Source of the DNA: a virus
IMG/VR virus record: IMGVR_UViG_3300024264_000019
Coordinates: 1 to 64,000 of that record
Reading direction: 5' to 3' (one strand)
DNA: 64,000 nt
Part shown: piece by piece, positions 9,003-16,450 of the stretch
How positions within the stretch are numbered: the stretch's first letter is position 1
Layout: every line of letters starts with the position of its first letter
Position numbers and translations under genes: made by a program
The notes under the pieces: generated by a model
The model's database searches: none
Told to the model about the DNA's origin: nothing
The model's input: only the letters and a program-made list of their open reading frames with translations

Positions 9003-9559
9003 TAATTGGAGTATCAGGAGTAGCGAGGAGCGGAAAAGATACATTCTTTAACCTCCTAAAAACGAACTTAAGAGGTAAGGAGTATGGAGTTTGTAAAAGA
9101 TTTGCTTTTGCAGATGAAATAAAAAAAGAGCTGAACAAAATAACGATTCCCAATTTTGGCATAGACTGCACTAAGGTCCCAAATAAAGATAAAGAGAAAG
9201 TTAGACCGTTAATGGTAGCTTACGGAACCCACTTAGCGAGATCTATAAATTCTAATCACTGGATAAATAGAATAAAACCTCATGTCGAGTCACATTATAA
9301 ATCGGGAGGCATATGCGTTATAACTGATGTTAGATATCCCAATGAACAAGAATTTATCAAAGAAAATTTTGAGCATTCTTTCAATGTTCATATTCATAGA
9401 TTTGGATTTGATCCAATAAATGAAGAAGAGGAGAGTAACGCTCCACTACTTCAACAAAAATCAGACTATCAAATATCTTGGAAGACTTTTAATAATGTAA
9501 ATGAAGGAGACGCCCTAGTTCAAGGGTTTATTAATGAAAAACTCAGAAGAAGAGAATGA
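8999..9559 (+). CDS. Deoxynucleoside monophosphate kinase-like P-loop protein
   Basis: The 186-residue protein begins with a Walker A loop, GVSGVARSGKDT (4-15), which resembles phage dNMP kinases such as T4 gene 1 in length and in the RSGKD variant. DVRYPNEQEF (110-119), following the strand ICVIT, is the second signature of that group. Such enzymes phosphorylate dNMPs so that host nucleotides can be recycled into phage DNA, which agrees with the ribonucleotide reductase next door. Substrate bases cannot be read from sequence. It is coupled upstream by ATGA, and its 3' end overlaps the next gene by 26 nt. Confidence 0.75.
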   Translation: MIIGVSGVARSGKDTFFNLLKTNLRGKEYGVCKRFAFADEIKKELNKITIPNFGIDCTKVPNKDKEKVRPLMVAYGTHLARSINSNHWINRIKPHVESHYKSGGICVITDVRYPNEQEFIKENFEHSFNVHIHRFGFDPINEEEESNAPLLQQKSDYQISWKTFNNVNEGDALVQGFINEKLRRRE

Positions 9560-10136
9560 AATTTTAAAAAATATACAAAAAGGACGAAACACATCCTTAA
9601 ACCTTAACAAGATATTAGATCTCCACTCTAATATCTTTTACAAGATATGTAATAAGTATATGTACTCTAGTTTTCATTTTCATAGGGAAGACTTCCTTAT
9701 GGATAAAAATCTATTTATTTATCAATGCATATTAGATTATAAATTTGATAAAGGTGCTAAATTTAGCACCTATTTAGCTAGTAGGGTTAAATGGTTTTGC
9801 CTGAATTTTTCCAGAAAACATAAAAGAACATCTAGTAATGTATTTAATATGGATAAAGACTGCATGGAATCAATGCCTTGCCCTTCTGGAGACCGCTCTA
9901 ATAATAACTCTTATAACGCTGAAAATAAAGATACGTTAACATCTTTCATAGAAAATCTTAAAAAAAATAAAGATAAAAGACTTTACAAAATATTCCATTT
10001 AAGGTATATTAAAGGTAAACACAACTCTGTTATGCCTTGGTCAGAAGTTTCAAAAAACCCTGACATTAACCTAAGTATACAGGGTTGCATAAATGTTCAC
10101 GATAAATATTTAACAAAAATAAGAAAGGAAAAATAA
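9534..10136 (+). CDS. RNA polymerase sigma factor-like protein (region 2)
   Basis: A 200-residue protein whose clearest part is FDKGAKFSTYLASRVKWFCL (71-90), which matches sigma-70 region 2 (F-D-x-x-K-G-x-K-F-S-T-Y, then a basic helix with aromatic residues). A basic segment follows (FSRKHKR, 92-98). The C-terminal 70 residues are basic and could supply a region-4-like helix-turn-helix, but this is not obvious. It may redirect host RNA polymerase to phage promoters. The neighbours are a kinase and an SSB in the same operon. A second sigma-like gene lies at 54561. Confidence 0.6.
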   Translation: MKNSEEENEILKNIQKGRNTSLNLNKILDLHSNIFYKICNKYMYSSFHFHREDFLMDKNLFIYQCILDYKFDKGAKFSTYLASRVKWFCLNFSRKHKRTSSNVFNMDKDCMESMPCPSGDRSNNNSYNAENKDTLTSFIENLKKNKDKRLYKIFHLRYIKGKHNSVMPWSEVSKNPDINLSIQGCINVHDKYLTKIRKEK

Positions 10137-10137
10137 T

Positions 10138-10635
10138 ATGGCTTACTACTTAAATCAATTTCACTGCATAGGTAATCTAGTTGCCGCGCCAGAATTAAAA
10201 AGCGCTGGGCAAAATAAAGTTTGCAAATTCAGGATAGCTGTTAATAACCCCCATAATGAAAAAGCTTTATTTTTCTATATTGATGTTTGGGGGAGGGAGG
10301 GTGAAAAATGCATGATGCTCAAAAAAGGAGCTCAAGTATTTATCTCAAACGCTTCAATTATACCAAAGCAATATACAAAAACAAGCTCTCAAGGCGAAGA
10401 ATTAACTTGTACAACCTTCACTGTTAATGTCGATGGATATTGCGGTAAAATCCAATTTGGACCAAAAGTTGAAATTGAAAACTCTGAAAAAACTTCTACC
10501 AGCAAAAACTACAAAAGCAAAAAAAATAAGAAGGAAAAGGTTGAAGAAGAAATTTCAGATTCACCCAGTGATACAGTCATTAACTCTGAACCAGATGAAG
10601 AACATGATTCGTTTGCTGAAGAATTTGAGTTTTAA
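10138..10635 (+). CDS. ssb: Single-stranded DNA-binding protein
   Basis: The 165-residue protein has the bacterial-type SSB layout. An OB-fold spans residues 1-110, with strand FHCIGNLVAAPEL (8-20), the FRIAVNN strand, and IDVWGREGEKC corresponding to the usual V-x-[WF]-[GR] strand. A Lys-rich linker follows, then an acidic C-terminal tail ending in a Phe (SFAEEFEF), the type of tail that recruits replication partners. It starts 1 nt after the sigma-like gene, with an AAAGGAAA ribosome binding site. It should coat single-stranded DNA during phage replication. Confidence 0.85.
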   Translation: MAYYLNQFHCIGNLVAAPELKSAGQNKVCKFRIAVNNPHNEKALFFYIDVWGREGEKCMMLKKGAQVFISNASIIPKQYTKTSSQGEELTCTTFTVNVDGYCGKIQFGPKVEIENSEKTSTSKNYKSKKNKKEKVEEEISDSPSDTVINSEPDEEHDSFAEEFEF

Positions 10636-11750
10636 TTTATTTTTTTTATTTTATTATGCAGGTCAATATAAGTGCTATTAATAAACTCTCCCCTATCTTT
10701 TTTAAAAGATATCTGAGCTGCAATTAAAAGTAAAACAGCTAAAGGGTCAAAAACCACCATTATAACAACAATAATAAGCCTTACAGCTTGATCGTTTTCA
10801 AAGTTCTTACCTGTAGTATCAGTTATTAATCCAACTACATACTTTAATGGTCCAATCTCTGTTTCTAATAACATAATCTTTTCATCGAACTTCAACTTCT
10901 CTCTTTTTAGTTCTTGGATTTTACTTTCAGATTTAATAATTTCTTTTAAGTAATCTTCGTTTTCCCTCTCAATGTTTTCTTCTTTTACTATAGCTACTTC
11001 GCTTAATGTTTTTATAGATTTATATAAAACATTATATTCAGAGTTGTAATTATTTTTAATTTCTTCTATTTTATTTTTAATTAAGTTTAATTCTGCTTCA
11101 TTCTCTAGCCTCTTTTGACCTTGAGACTCTTTAATGTTTTTAATTTCTTTTTGTTTATTATAAAATAGTCCGCCTTTCCTTACCTCTATAGCGCTTAACT
11201 CTTGATCTAATCTTTCTTCAATTTCTTTAATTTTTTGAATTTTATTTTTTTCAAATTCAATATCTTTATTAAATTTATCTTCGAGCATTTTTATATTTTC
11301 CTGAATATTATTTTTTTGATTATTGGAACGGTCAATAGGGTTTAATGTTTTATTTTCATTATTAACTATATAGCCCTCATATTTTTTAATTAAGCTTTCC
11401 TCTGTTTTTATCCTTAACTCAAATTCTTCAATAAAAGTTCTTTCTTTTTCTGTTAAGTATTGGTGCTCCACATGAGATTTACTAAGAAACCCAAAAATAC
11501 CTAAACTAGTTATGCCCATTAAAACTAAAACGGAAAAAGTTAAATAACTCCTTAATAATAGTTTGGATTTTTTCCAATTCCTATGCAGCCATATTACAGT
11601 AATTACCTTAGCTATTTCTAGTATAGAAGCCATAATTATTACGGATTCCTTTTCTCCAGGAAATATTGTAGCTAAGCCAATAATACTAAAATAAGCGCCA
11701 ACAATAGATAGTGCTAGCGCTGTTGTTATTGTTATTAAAAAATAAAACAT
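10632..11750 (-). CDS. Membrane protein with long coiled coil (conserved marine-phage type)
   Basis: The 372-residue protein has three N-terminal membrane helices (about 2-28, 36-56 and 67-89), the last ending in the conserved-looking ITSLGIFGFLSKSHVEHQ. A charged coiled coil of about 210 residues follows (100-310, rich in Lys/Glu/Ile), and a final membrane helix lies near 323-346. It is therefore an inner-membrane protein whose coiled coil faces one compartment. Proteins of this layout occur in many large marine phages without known function. It lies tail-to-tail with ssb, overlapping by 4 nt, and stands alone on the minus strand here. Confidence 0.7.
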   Translation of the reverse strand: MFYFLITITTALALSIVGAYFSIIGLATIFPGEKESVIIMASILEIAKVITVIWLHRNWKKSKLLLRSYLTFSVLVLMGITSLGIFGFLSKSHVEHQYLTEKERTFIEEFELRIKTEESLIKKYEGYIVNNENKTLNPIDRSNNQKNNIQENIKMLEDKFNKDIEFEKNKIQKIKEIEERLDQELSAIEVRKGGLFYNKQKEIKNIKESQGQKRLENEAELNLIKNKIEEIKNNYNSEYNVLYKSIKTLSEVAIVKEENIERENEDYLKEIIKSESKIQELKREKLKFDEKIMLLETEIGPLKYVVGLITDTTGKNFENDQAVRLIIVVIMVVFDPLAVLLLIAAQISFKKDRGEFINSTYIDLHNKIKKIN

Positions 11751-11775
11751 AATATTTATTACTATACACTTTTTG

Positions 11776-11804
11776 TTGATAAATTACTAATTAATTGTTA
11801 TTAT
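11776..11804 (+). promoter_or_regulatory. Sigma-70-like promoter, nearly leaderless
   Basis: TTGATA (11776-11781), a 17 nt spacer and TATTAT (11799-11804), followed by only 8 nt before the ATG at 11813. Transcription should start at or within 1-2 nt of the initiation codon. Confidence 0.6.
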
Positions 11805-11812
11805 GTAATTAC

Positions 11813-12202
11813 ATGCCTATATATATTTATAAACACCCAACTAAAGATCAACATATAGAAGTTATCCAATCTATGAATGAAGAGCATGTCTACTTCGATG
11901 AAGATAATCTTCAGTGGCAAAGAGTCTGGTCTAACCCTCAATTAAATTGTGAATCCAATATAGATCCATTTGATAATGTTTCATTTATAGAGAAAACTGG
12001 AAAAATGAAAGGTTCGTTTGGGGATGTTCAAGATTATTCCAAAGAACTGTCAGATAAAAGAAAAAATATGAATAATGGCGTAGACCCCGTTCAGCAAAAA
12101 TATTTTAATGATTATTCTAAAAAAAGAAAAGGAGCTAAACACGCTACTGAATTAAAACAAAGATCATGGGAAAACAAAAACTGGAAAGTAACATACGACT
12201 AA
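11813..12202 (+). CDS. Conserved phage protein starting MPIYIYKHP (degenerate FmdB-like)
   Basis: The ATG at 11813 was chosen over a TTG at 11795 because MPIYIYKHP is a typical N-terminus and the promoter -10 box overlaps the longer start. The product is 129 residues. The start resembles FmdB-type regulatory proteins (MP-[IL]-Y-x-Y), but the Cys pairs of their zinc ribbon are absent. The C-terminal part (YSKELSDKRKNMNNG, then DPVQQKYFNDYSKKRKG) is basic and looks like proteins conserved in cyanophages and related myoviruses. Function is unknown. It is the first gene of a three-gene plus-strand group. Confidence 0.65.
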   Translation: MPIYIYKHPTKDQHIEVIQSMNEEHVYFDEDNLQWQRVWSNPQLNCESNIDPFDNVSFIEKTGKMKGSFGDVQDYSKELSDKRKNMNNGVDPVQQKYFNDYSKKRKGAKHATELKQRSWENKNWKVTYD

Positions 12203-12203
12203 A

Positions 12204-12737
12204 ATGAGCATATCAATATATAAACCAAATTCTAAAAATACGGGATGCGCCTTTAGCTTCAGATACGGAGTTCAGAGAAATCAAGAACCCTGCTTATATG
12301 TAAACTCAATCAAACAGTATAGCTGGGACGATAGCAAAAAAACTGGAAGTTTCGGGTCTAATAGCGATAACCCATCCAAAAATCTATCAATAAAATTCAA
12401 CGAGTTTGAGTGTGGGTCCATACTGAGCGCTTTTGAAAACAGATATGAATATAATACCTTCCACAATTACGAAGGAAATAAAACAACTATAAAATTTTCC
12501 CCATGGGATAAACCCATGAAAGTTTCATCCTTAAATCGAAAAACTAAAAAATTTGAAGAGAGCTACTCAACGGTCCCAGCTTTTGGGGTCTCAATAACTA
12601 GGAATGGCTCTGACACTTTCAAAATTCCACTTGAACCTGGAGAGGTTGAGGTGGTATCTCAATTTATTAAAGTTATAATCAATAAAACTATCAATCATAG
12701 AATTGAAGCTCAAATAGCTAACGCAAAAAAAACTTGA
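12204..12737 (+). CDS. Conserved phage hypothetical, possible single-stranded nucleic-acid-binding protein
   Basis: A 177-residue, mostly beta-strand protein with a basic middle. Strands such as CAFSFRYGVQ and LYVNSIKQYSW, followed by a C-terminal helix after SDTFKIPLEPGEVEVVSQFI (about 136-155), suggest a PC4/whirly-like arrangement, which is a guess from the pattern of strands plus helix. It starts 1 nt after the preceding stop, so the two genes are co-transcribed. The -35 box for the next gene overlaps its last codons. Confidence 0.6.
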   Translation: MSISIYKPNSKNTGCAFSFRYGVQRNQEPCLYVNSIKQYSWDDSKKTGSFGSNSDNPSKNLSIKFNEFECGSILSAFENRYEYNTFHNYEGNKTTIKFSPWDKPMKVSSLNRKTKKFEESYSTVPAFGVSITRNGSDTFKIPLEPGEVEVVSQFIKVIINKTINHRIEAQIANAKKT

Positions 12738-12762
12738 CATTACTTAAAAAATAAGCTAATAT
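12734..12762 (+). promoter_or_regulatory. Consensus promoter for a leaderless transcript
   Basis: TTGACA (12734-12739), exactly 17 nt, then TAATAT (12757-12762). The ATG at 12769 is 6 nt after the -10 box, which puts the expected transcription start on the A of the ATG. Confidence 0.75.
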
Positions 12763-12768
12763 CATAGC

Positions 12769-13539
12769 ATGTCAAAAACAGAAACAATCGACAATTCATT
12801 CGGCCCTGATAATTTCAAAAGAGATGAGAATGGATTATTACAGAATGTTAAATACGTCTTCAATGAAGATGGTTCTATAAATTGGAGAGCTATGGTTAGG
12901 GAAGAGCATTTATTCCCAAATAAAGCTTGGTTTGAAAGGTTCAACAAGCCTTTGCCTAAAGTCATTAAAGGATTAAAAGATCACCAGCTACTCATAAAGC
13001 TTTCTGGAATTAAAGAGTTAGCTAGGTTAAGGGGGTTTAACTCTGTTTCTTATGAAACAGTAAAGTGCTCTTATGAACATGTAGCTGTAAAATGTAATAT
13101 TAATTTTATATCTAATTATGAAACTTTATCAGAAACCTCTTATGAAGACATGGCTAACGCAACAATTAATAATTGTAGCAGTTTTGCCGTTAAGTTTCTA
13201 GAAACAATAGCTTGCAACAGATCTTTTGTTAGAGCTGTCAGAAATTTCTTGAATATTCACATTGTAGGCTTAGACGAAATGGACACGTCTGACTCTAGTA
13301 AATCAAATGAAGCTACTGGAGCAAGCCTGTCTCCCTCCTTCTCTATAGATCAAACCTTAGAAAAATTCGCTAAAGATATTATTAACTGTCAAGATTTTGA
13401 ATGTTTTAAAGAGTACTTACTATCTCTTAAAGATACTAATGTTTATATTAATAGTGAAATACCTAACTGGGCTAGCTATAAAGATATACCAGCTAAGGAC
13501 TCTAGAATTTTATTAAAAATAATTAAAGAAAACTCTTAA
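12769..13539 (+). CDS. Conserved phage protein, possible Rad52-like annealing protein
   Basis: The 256-residue protein is not firmly identified. VFNEDGSINWRAMV (about 30-43) followed by a strand-rich block (TVKCSYEHVAVKCNINFISNY) and the helix NRSFVRAVRNFLNIHIVGLDEM (about 149-170) recalls phage single-strand annealing proteins. In those, a conserved R-A-x-R-x-x-L helix follows a beta sheet that binds DNA. A Ser/Thr-rich linker (175-190) precedes a small C-terminal domain. Position next to ssb-type replication genes is compatible. It has its own leaderless promoter. Alternative: any replication-associated phage protein. Confidence 0.5.
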   Translation: MSKTETIDNSFGPDNFKRDENGLLQNVKYVFNEDGSINWRAMVREEHLFPNKAWFERFNKPLPKVIKGLKDHQLLIKLSGIKELARLRGFNSVSYETVKCSYEHVAVKCNINFISNYETLSETSYEDMANATINNCSSFAVKFLETIACNRSFVRAVRNFLNIHIVGLDEMDTSDSSKSNEATGASLSPSFSIDQTLEKFAKDIINCQDFECFKEYLLSLKDTNVYINSEIPNWASYKDIPAKDSRILLKIIKENS

Positions 13540-13541
13540 AG

Positions 13542-14297
13542 TTGAAGGTTTTACTAATAGGAGAATCTTGCGAAGATGTATATTTTTTTGGTGAATGCAC
13601 GAGGTTAAGCCCAGAAGCTCCAGTTCCAGTCTTAGACTACTTTTGTAAAAAAAAATTCTTAGGCATGTCGGAAAATGTATTAAGAAACTTAAAAAGTTTT
13701 AATTTTAATTTAGACTTCATATCTAATAATCCAAGCCTTCTAGTTAAGGAAAGATATATTGATAAAAAATCAAAAAAACAATTATTAAGAGTTGATAAAG
13801 GTTTTAGCGTTAAACCCTTATCTTTAAACGCTAATGTTTTAAAAAAAATTAAAACAGCTGACTTAATTGTAATTTCAGATTACAACAAGGGTTTCTTAAC
13901 TCAAGAAATTTGCAAAAAAATTAATAAAAAAAGAAAAGGTTTTATGTTTGTTGATTCAAAAAAACCAGACTTGTCTTGCTTTGAGAATTGTTTTATAAAA
14001 ATAAACAATTTAGAGTTTTCCGTAAAACCAAAACTCCCAAAGAGATGCGACATGATTATAACTCAAGGTTCTAAGGGGGCCTTGTATAAAAATAAAAAAT
14101 ATAAAGCCCCAAAGGTTAATGTTCATGACGTTTCTGGAGCGGGAGATGTTTTTTTATCTGTTCTCTCTGGGGTTTTTATTAAAACAAAAAATATTAAAAA
14201 ATCAATAAGAGCAGCCGTTGAATTATCCTCTAAGTCTGTATCTTATTTTGGCAACTATCAAATATCTAAAAAAGATATTAGTCAATATATTTCCTGA
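13542..14297 (+). CDS. PfkB-family sugar kinase resembling HldE kinase domain
   Basis: A 251-residue ribokinase-fold protein. TRLSPEAPVPVL (20-31) is the segment characteristic of the heptose-7-phosphate kinase domain of HldE/RfaE. FLGMSENVLRNL (39-50) replaces the usual GGAANVA loop, and DVSGAGDVF (196-204) contains the catalytic base in the GAGD motif. The start is a TTG two nt after the preceding stop, fixed by the conserved N-terminal strand KVLLIGESCEDVYFFG. Only the kinase half of HldE is present and it is about 50 residues shorter than host versions. It probably phosphorylates a sugar used for a phage-directed glycan. Its 3' end overlaps a convergent gene by 20 nt. Confidence 0.75.
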   Translation: MKVLLIGESCEDVYFFGECTRLSPEAPVPVLDYFCKKKFLGMSENVLRNLKSFNFNLDFISNNPSLLVKERYIDKKSKKQLLRVDKGFSVKPLSLNANVLKKIKTADLIVISDYNKGFLTQEICKKINKKRKGFMFVDSKKPDLSCFENCFIKINNLEFSVKPKLPKRCDMIITQGSKGALYKNKKYKAPKVNVHDVSGAGDVFLSVLSGVFIKTKNIKKSIRAAVELSSKSVSYFGNYQISKKDISQYIS

Positions 14298-14628
14298 TTA
14301 AAAAATATATTAATACTGGATAAGTAAAAAAAGCAAAAGGTATTACCATTAAATTAACATCAAGGTAAATAGCTATTACTCCAGAAAAAACTGCACCAAC
14401 CCAATGGCTAAAACATATAGGGCAAGTTATTAGTTCCCCAAGTATTCCCCAGTTTTTATAAACGTACTCATCAAAGTCAGTCGGAGTGTAAACCATTTTA
14501 TTTATACGCCTAAAGAAAAACCATACTTTTAAAAATTTAACTTTTAAAGTTGTTGTTTGCCATGTAAATATCCAATTTAATGCAGCTAGAAAACCCCAAA
14601 CATAAACCTCTATAATTTCTTGAACCAT
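14278..14628 (-). CDS. DUF1360-like small membrane protein
   Basis: The 116-residue protein has about three membrane helices (8-25, 74-92 and 94-112) and the motif ITCPICFSHWVG (67-78), the Cys-Pro-x-Cys-x-x-x-Trp signature of DUF1360 proteins, which are common in phages and have no known function. It sits at the 3' end of the long minus-strand structural region and converges with the sugar kinase gene. A role at the host membrane is likely. Nothing indicates holin function in particular. Confidence 0.75.
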   Translation of the reverse strand: MVQEIIEVYVWGFLAALNWIFTWQTTTLKVKFLKVWFFFRRINKMVYTPTDFDEYVYKNWGILGELITCPICFSHWVGAVFSGVIAIYLDVNLMVIPFAFFTYPVLIYFLIRKYID

Positions 14629-14640
14629 ATATTATATATA

Positions 14641-16197
14641 TTAATCATGAAAATGAATTATTCCACCAAATATATTGAAACCCTGAATCAAAGTTGTAAA
14701 ATTTAAATTTTCTTGGTAAGAGTCGTAATTTTTTATAGGATTGTAAATCATTGGTCCAGATCCACCTAAAGCAAATTGTACAGAATCCGCAACAAATACA
14801 TCCCCATTCCCTACAGCTATTGGTCCAGCTGATATAGAATACTCTGGATTATAAGATGTTGGATCTTGATCGATACTGCTTCTTGAAAAATCAGCACAAG
14901 ATGATGGAGACTCAACCCACCCCTTTCTGGAAGATATTATATTCCCAGAGTGGTCTAAAAAATACACACCGTTTTGCCACATACTCAAAACTATATAATT
15001 CTCATCAACTCCTATCCCTGTTGGGAATGTTCCTATTTGCTCTGGGCTTTTTATATTCTCGACGCCTCCCGAACAAGTTGCTAGTAAAGACCTAGAATTT
15101 AAAATGTAACTATTTCGTTGGTTTAATATTATAGCGCCGTAAGACCCTTTGAAATCTTGTAAGGTGTTAAAGTCAAAACAGTTAATAAAATCATCAAGAC
15201 ACCAAGGGTTGTTTTTGTATTGATCATCCTTAAATAATAAATTCCCATTTTTATAAACACTTCCTTGTACCCGATCTGGAAAATTAGATACAGCTGTAAA
15301 GAAAACGTCATCCCCTATTGCGTCAACAGCTGTGACTTGCTCATTAAAACCTATAGGATCATACTCAACTCTCGGAATTTTAGTGTCTGGATTGATAGTC
15401 ACCTTGGCTCCATAACACCCTCTCCGCGTACCAATAAAAACACGCTCAGATCCAGATTTCATATCTGTTACGTCTGAATTTAAATCTATTTTTTTAATAA
15501 AAGCTGACCCCACCTTACCTTCTAATATTTTAGATATTTTGTATACATAAACTCCATGCGATTGTTTTTTAATACTTAAAAGACTTTGGGTGTAAGATCC
15601 GTACTCTGGATAATTATTTGGATTTGGCGGTGGGGTATAACCACAAGTCCCTACGTAGAGGTATCCATTCAAACATGCTACTTTATTGGCAATCGTTCCC
15701 GAAAAAGATGCTACGTTTTTATATGTATTATTTTCTATATCGTAATACACAACATCCTGTCCTCTAGCTATAAATATAGATTTTGATGTGTAAAAATCAG
15801 CTCCATAAGATCCTGTAAAATTATCAAATCCATACCTTGTGCCTCTTCTATCACCACTCCAGTAATAATCACCAAACCTCCCCTGAAAAGATCTCGTATT
15901 TCCTCCGCTTCCATTAATATTTGTGTGAGCGGTTACACTTTTGTTTTTATACTTACTTATTATAACCCCAGCAGACCCGTGACAAGAAACTAAAAAATCA
16001 TCACTAACTCTTATATCGTAGGTGAAATTTGGATTCGCGCCACCCCCTAAACTTAGCACGTTCAGAGACTCAGTCCTAGAGGAAAAATATTCTGATTGTA
16101 AATACGGCTGTGAACTCGTGGAAGGATTTCCATAATATTTAATCCTACCATCAATAATCTCTCTTTCTTCAGGGCTGCAACAGTGGCCTACTCCCAT
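14641..16197 (-). CDS. Tail-associated protein with beta-propeller-like repeats
   Basis: The start was set at MGVGHCCSPEEREI (16197), 1 nt after the stop of the preceding gene, rather than the longer frame to 16272. The 518-residue product contains recurring strands such as NGYLYVGTCGY, SERVFIGTRRGCYG, DDVFFTAVSNF and NYIVLSMWQNGVYFLD at intervals of about 40-60 residues, as expected for beta-propeller blades. Gly, Tyr and Asn are abundant. It is last but one in the tail operon, so a receptor-binding or tail-tip function is likely. Receptor and exact blade number are unknown. Confidence 0.6.
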   Translation of the reverse strand: MGVGHCCSPEEREIIDGRIKYYGNPSTSSQPYLQSEYFSSRTESLNVLSLGGGANPNFTYDIRVSDDFLVSCHGSAGVIISKYKNKSVTAHTNINGSGGNTRSFQGRFGDYYWSGDRRGTRYGFDNFTGSYGADFYTSKSIFIARGQDVVYYDIENNTYKNVASFSGTIANKVACLNGYLYVGTCGYTPPPNPNNYPEYGSYTQSLLSIKKQSHGVYVYKISKILEGKVGSAFIKKIDLNSDVTDMKSGSERVFIGTRRGCYGAKVTINPDTKIPRVEYDPIGFNEQVTAVDAIGDDVFFTAVSNFPDRVQGSVYKNGNLLFKDDQYKNNPWCLDDFINCFDFNTLQDFKGSYGAIILNQRNSYILNSRSLLATCSGGVENIKSPEQIGTFPTGIGVDENYIVLSMWQNGVYFLDHSGNIISSRKGWVESPSSCADFSRSSIDQDPTSYNPEYSISAGPIAVGNGDVFVADSVQFALGGSGPMIYNPIKNYDSYQENLNFTTLIQGFNIFGGIIHFHD

Positions 16198-16198
16198 A

Positions 16199-16450
16199 TC
16201 ATCCTTCTTTCCAAGCTTGAGTTCCAAGTACATACATCTTATACTTTTCTCCATCCTCCGAACAATAATCAATTTTCCTAAGTTTTAATTCTAGTAGTGA
16301 TGGCTTGCTATCAACTGTTGGTAAGGGCTGAACTGATTCTCCAGAATCTATGTTAAACCTAAATTCACTGCCATCACTAGTTATTACTATATGAGACTCA
16401 CCATTATCAACGTACATTTTTACTAATTTACTTGCTTTTATATTCCTCAT
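16199..16450 (-). CDS. Hypothetical small tail-operon protein
   Basis: An 83-residue, beta-strand-rich protein (VKMYVDNGESHIVITSDGSEFRFNID). The ATG overlaps the previous stop by 1 nt (TAATG) and its own stop lies 1 nt before the next ATG, so the three genes are translationally coupled. No family recognised. A small tail-tip connector or chaperone is plausible from position. Confidence 0.6.
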   Translation of the reverse strand: MRNIKASKLVKMYVDNGESHIVITSDGSEFRFNIDSGESVQPLPTVDSKPSLLELKLRKIDYCSEDGEKYKMYVLGTQAWKEG

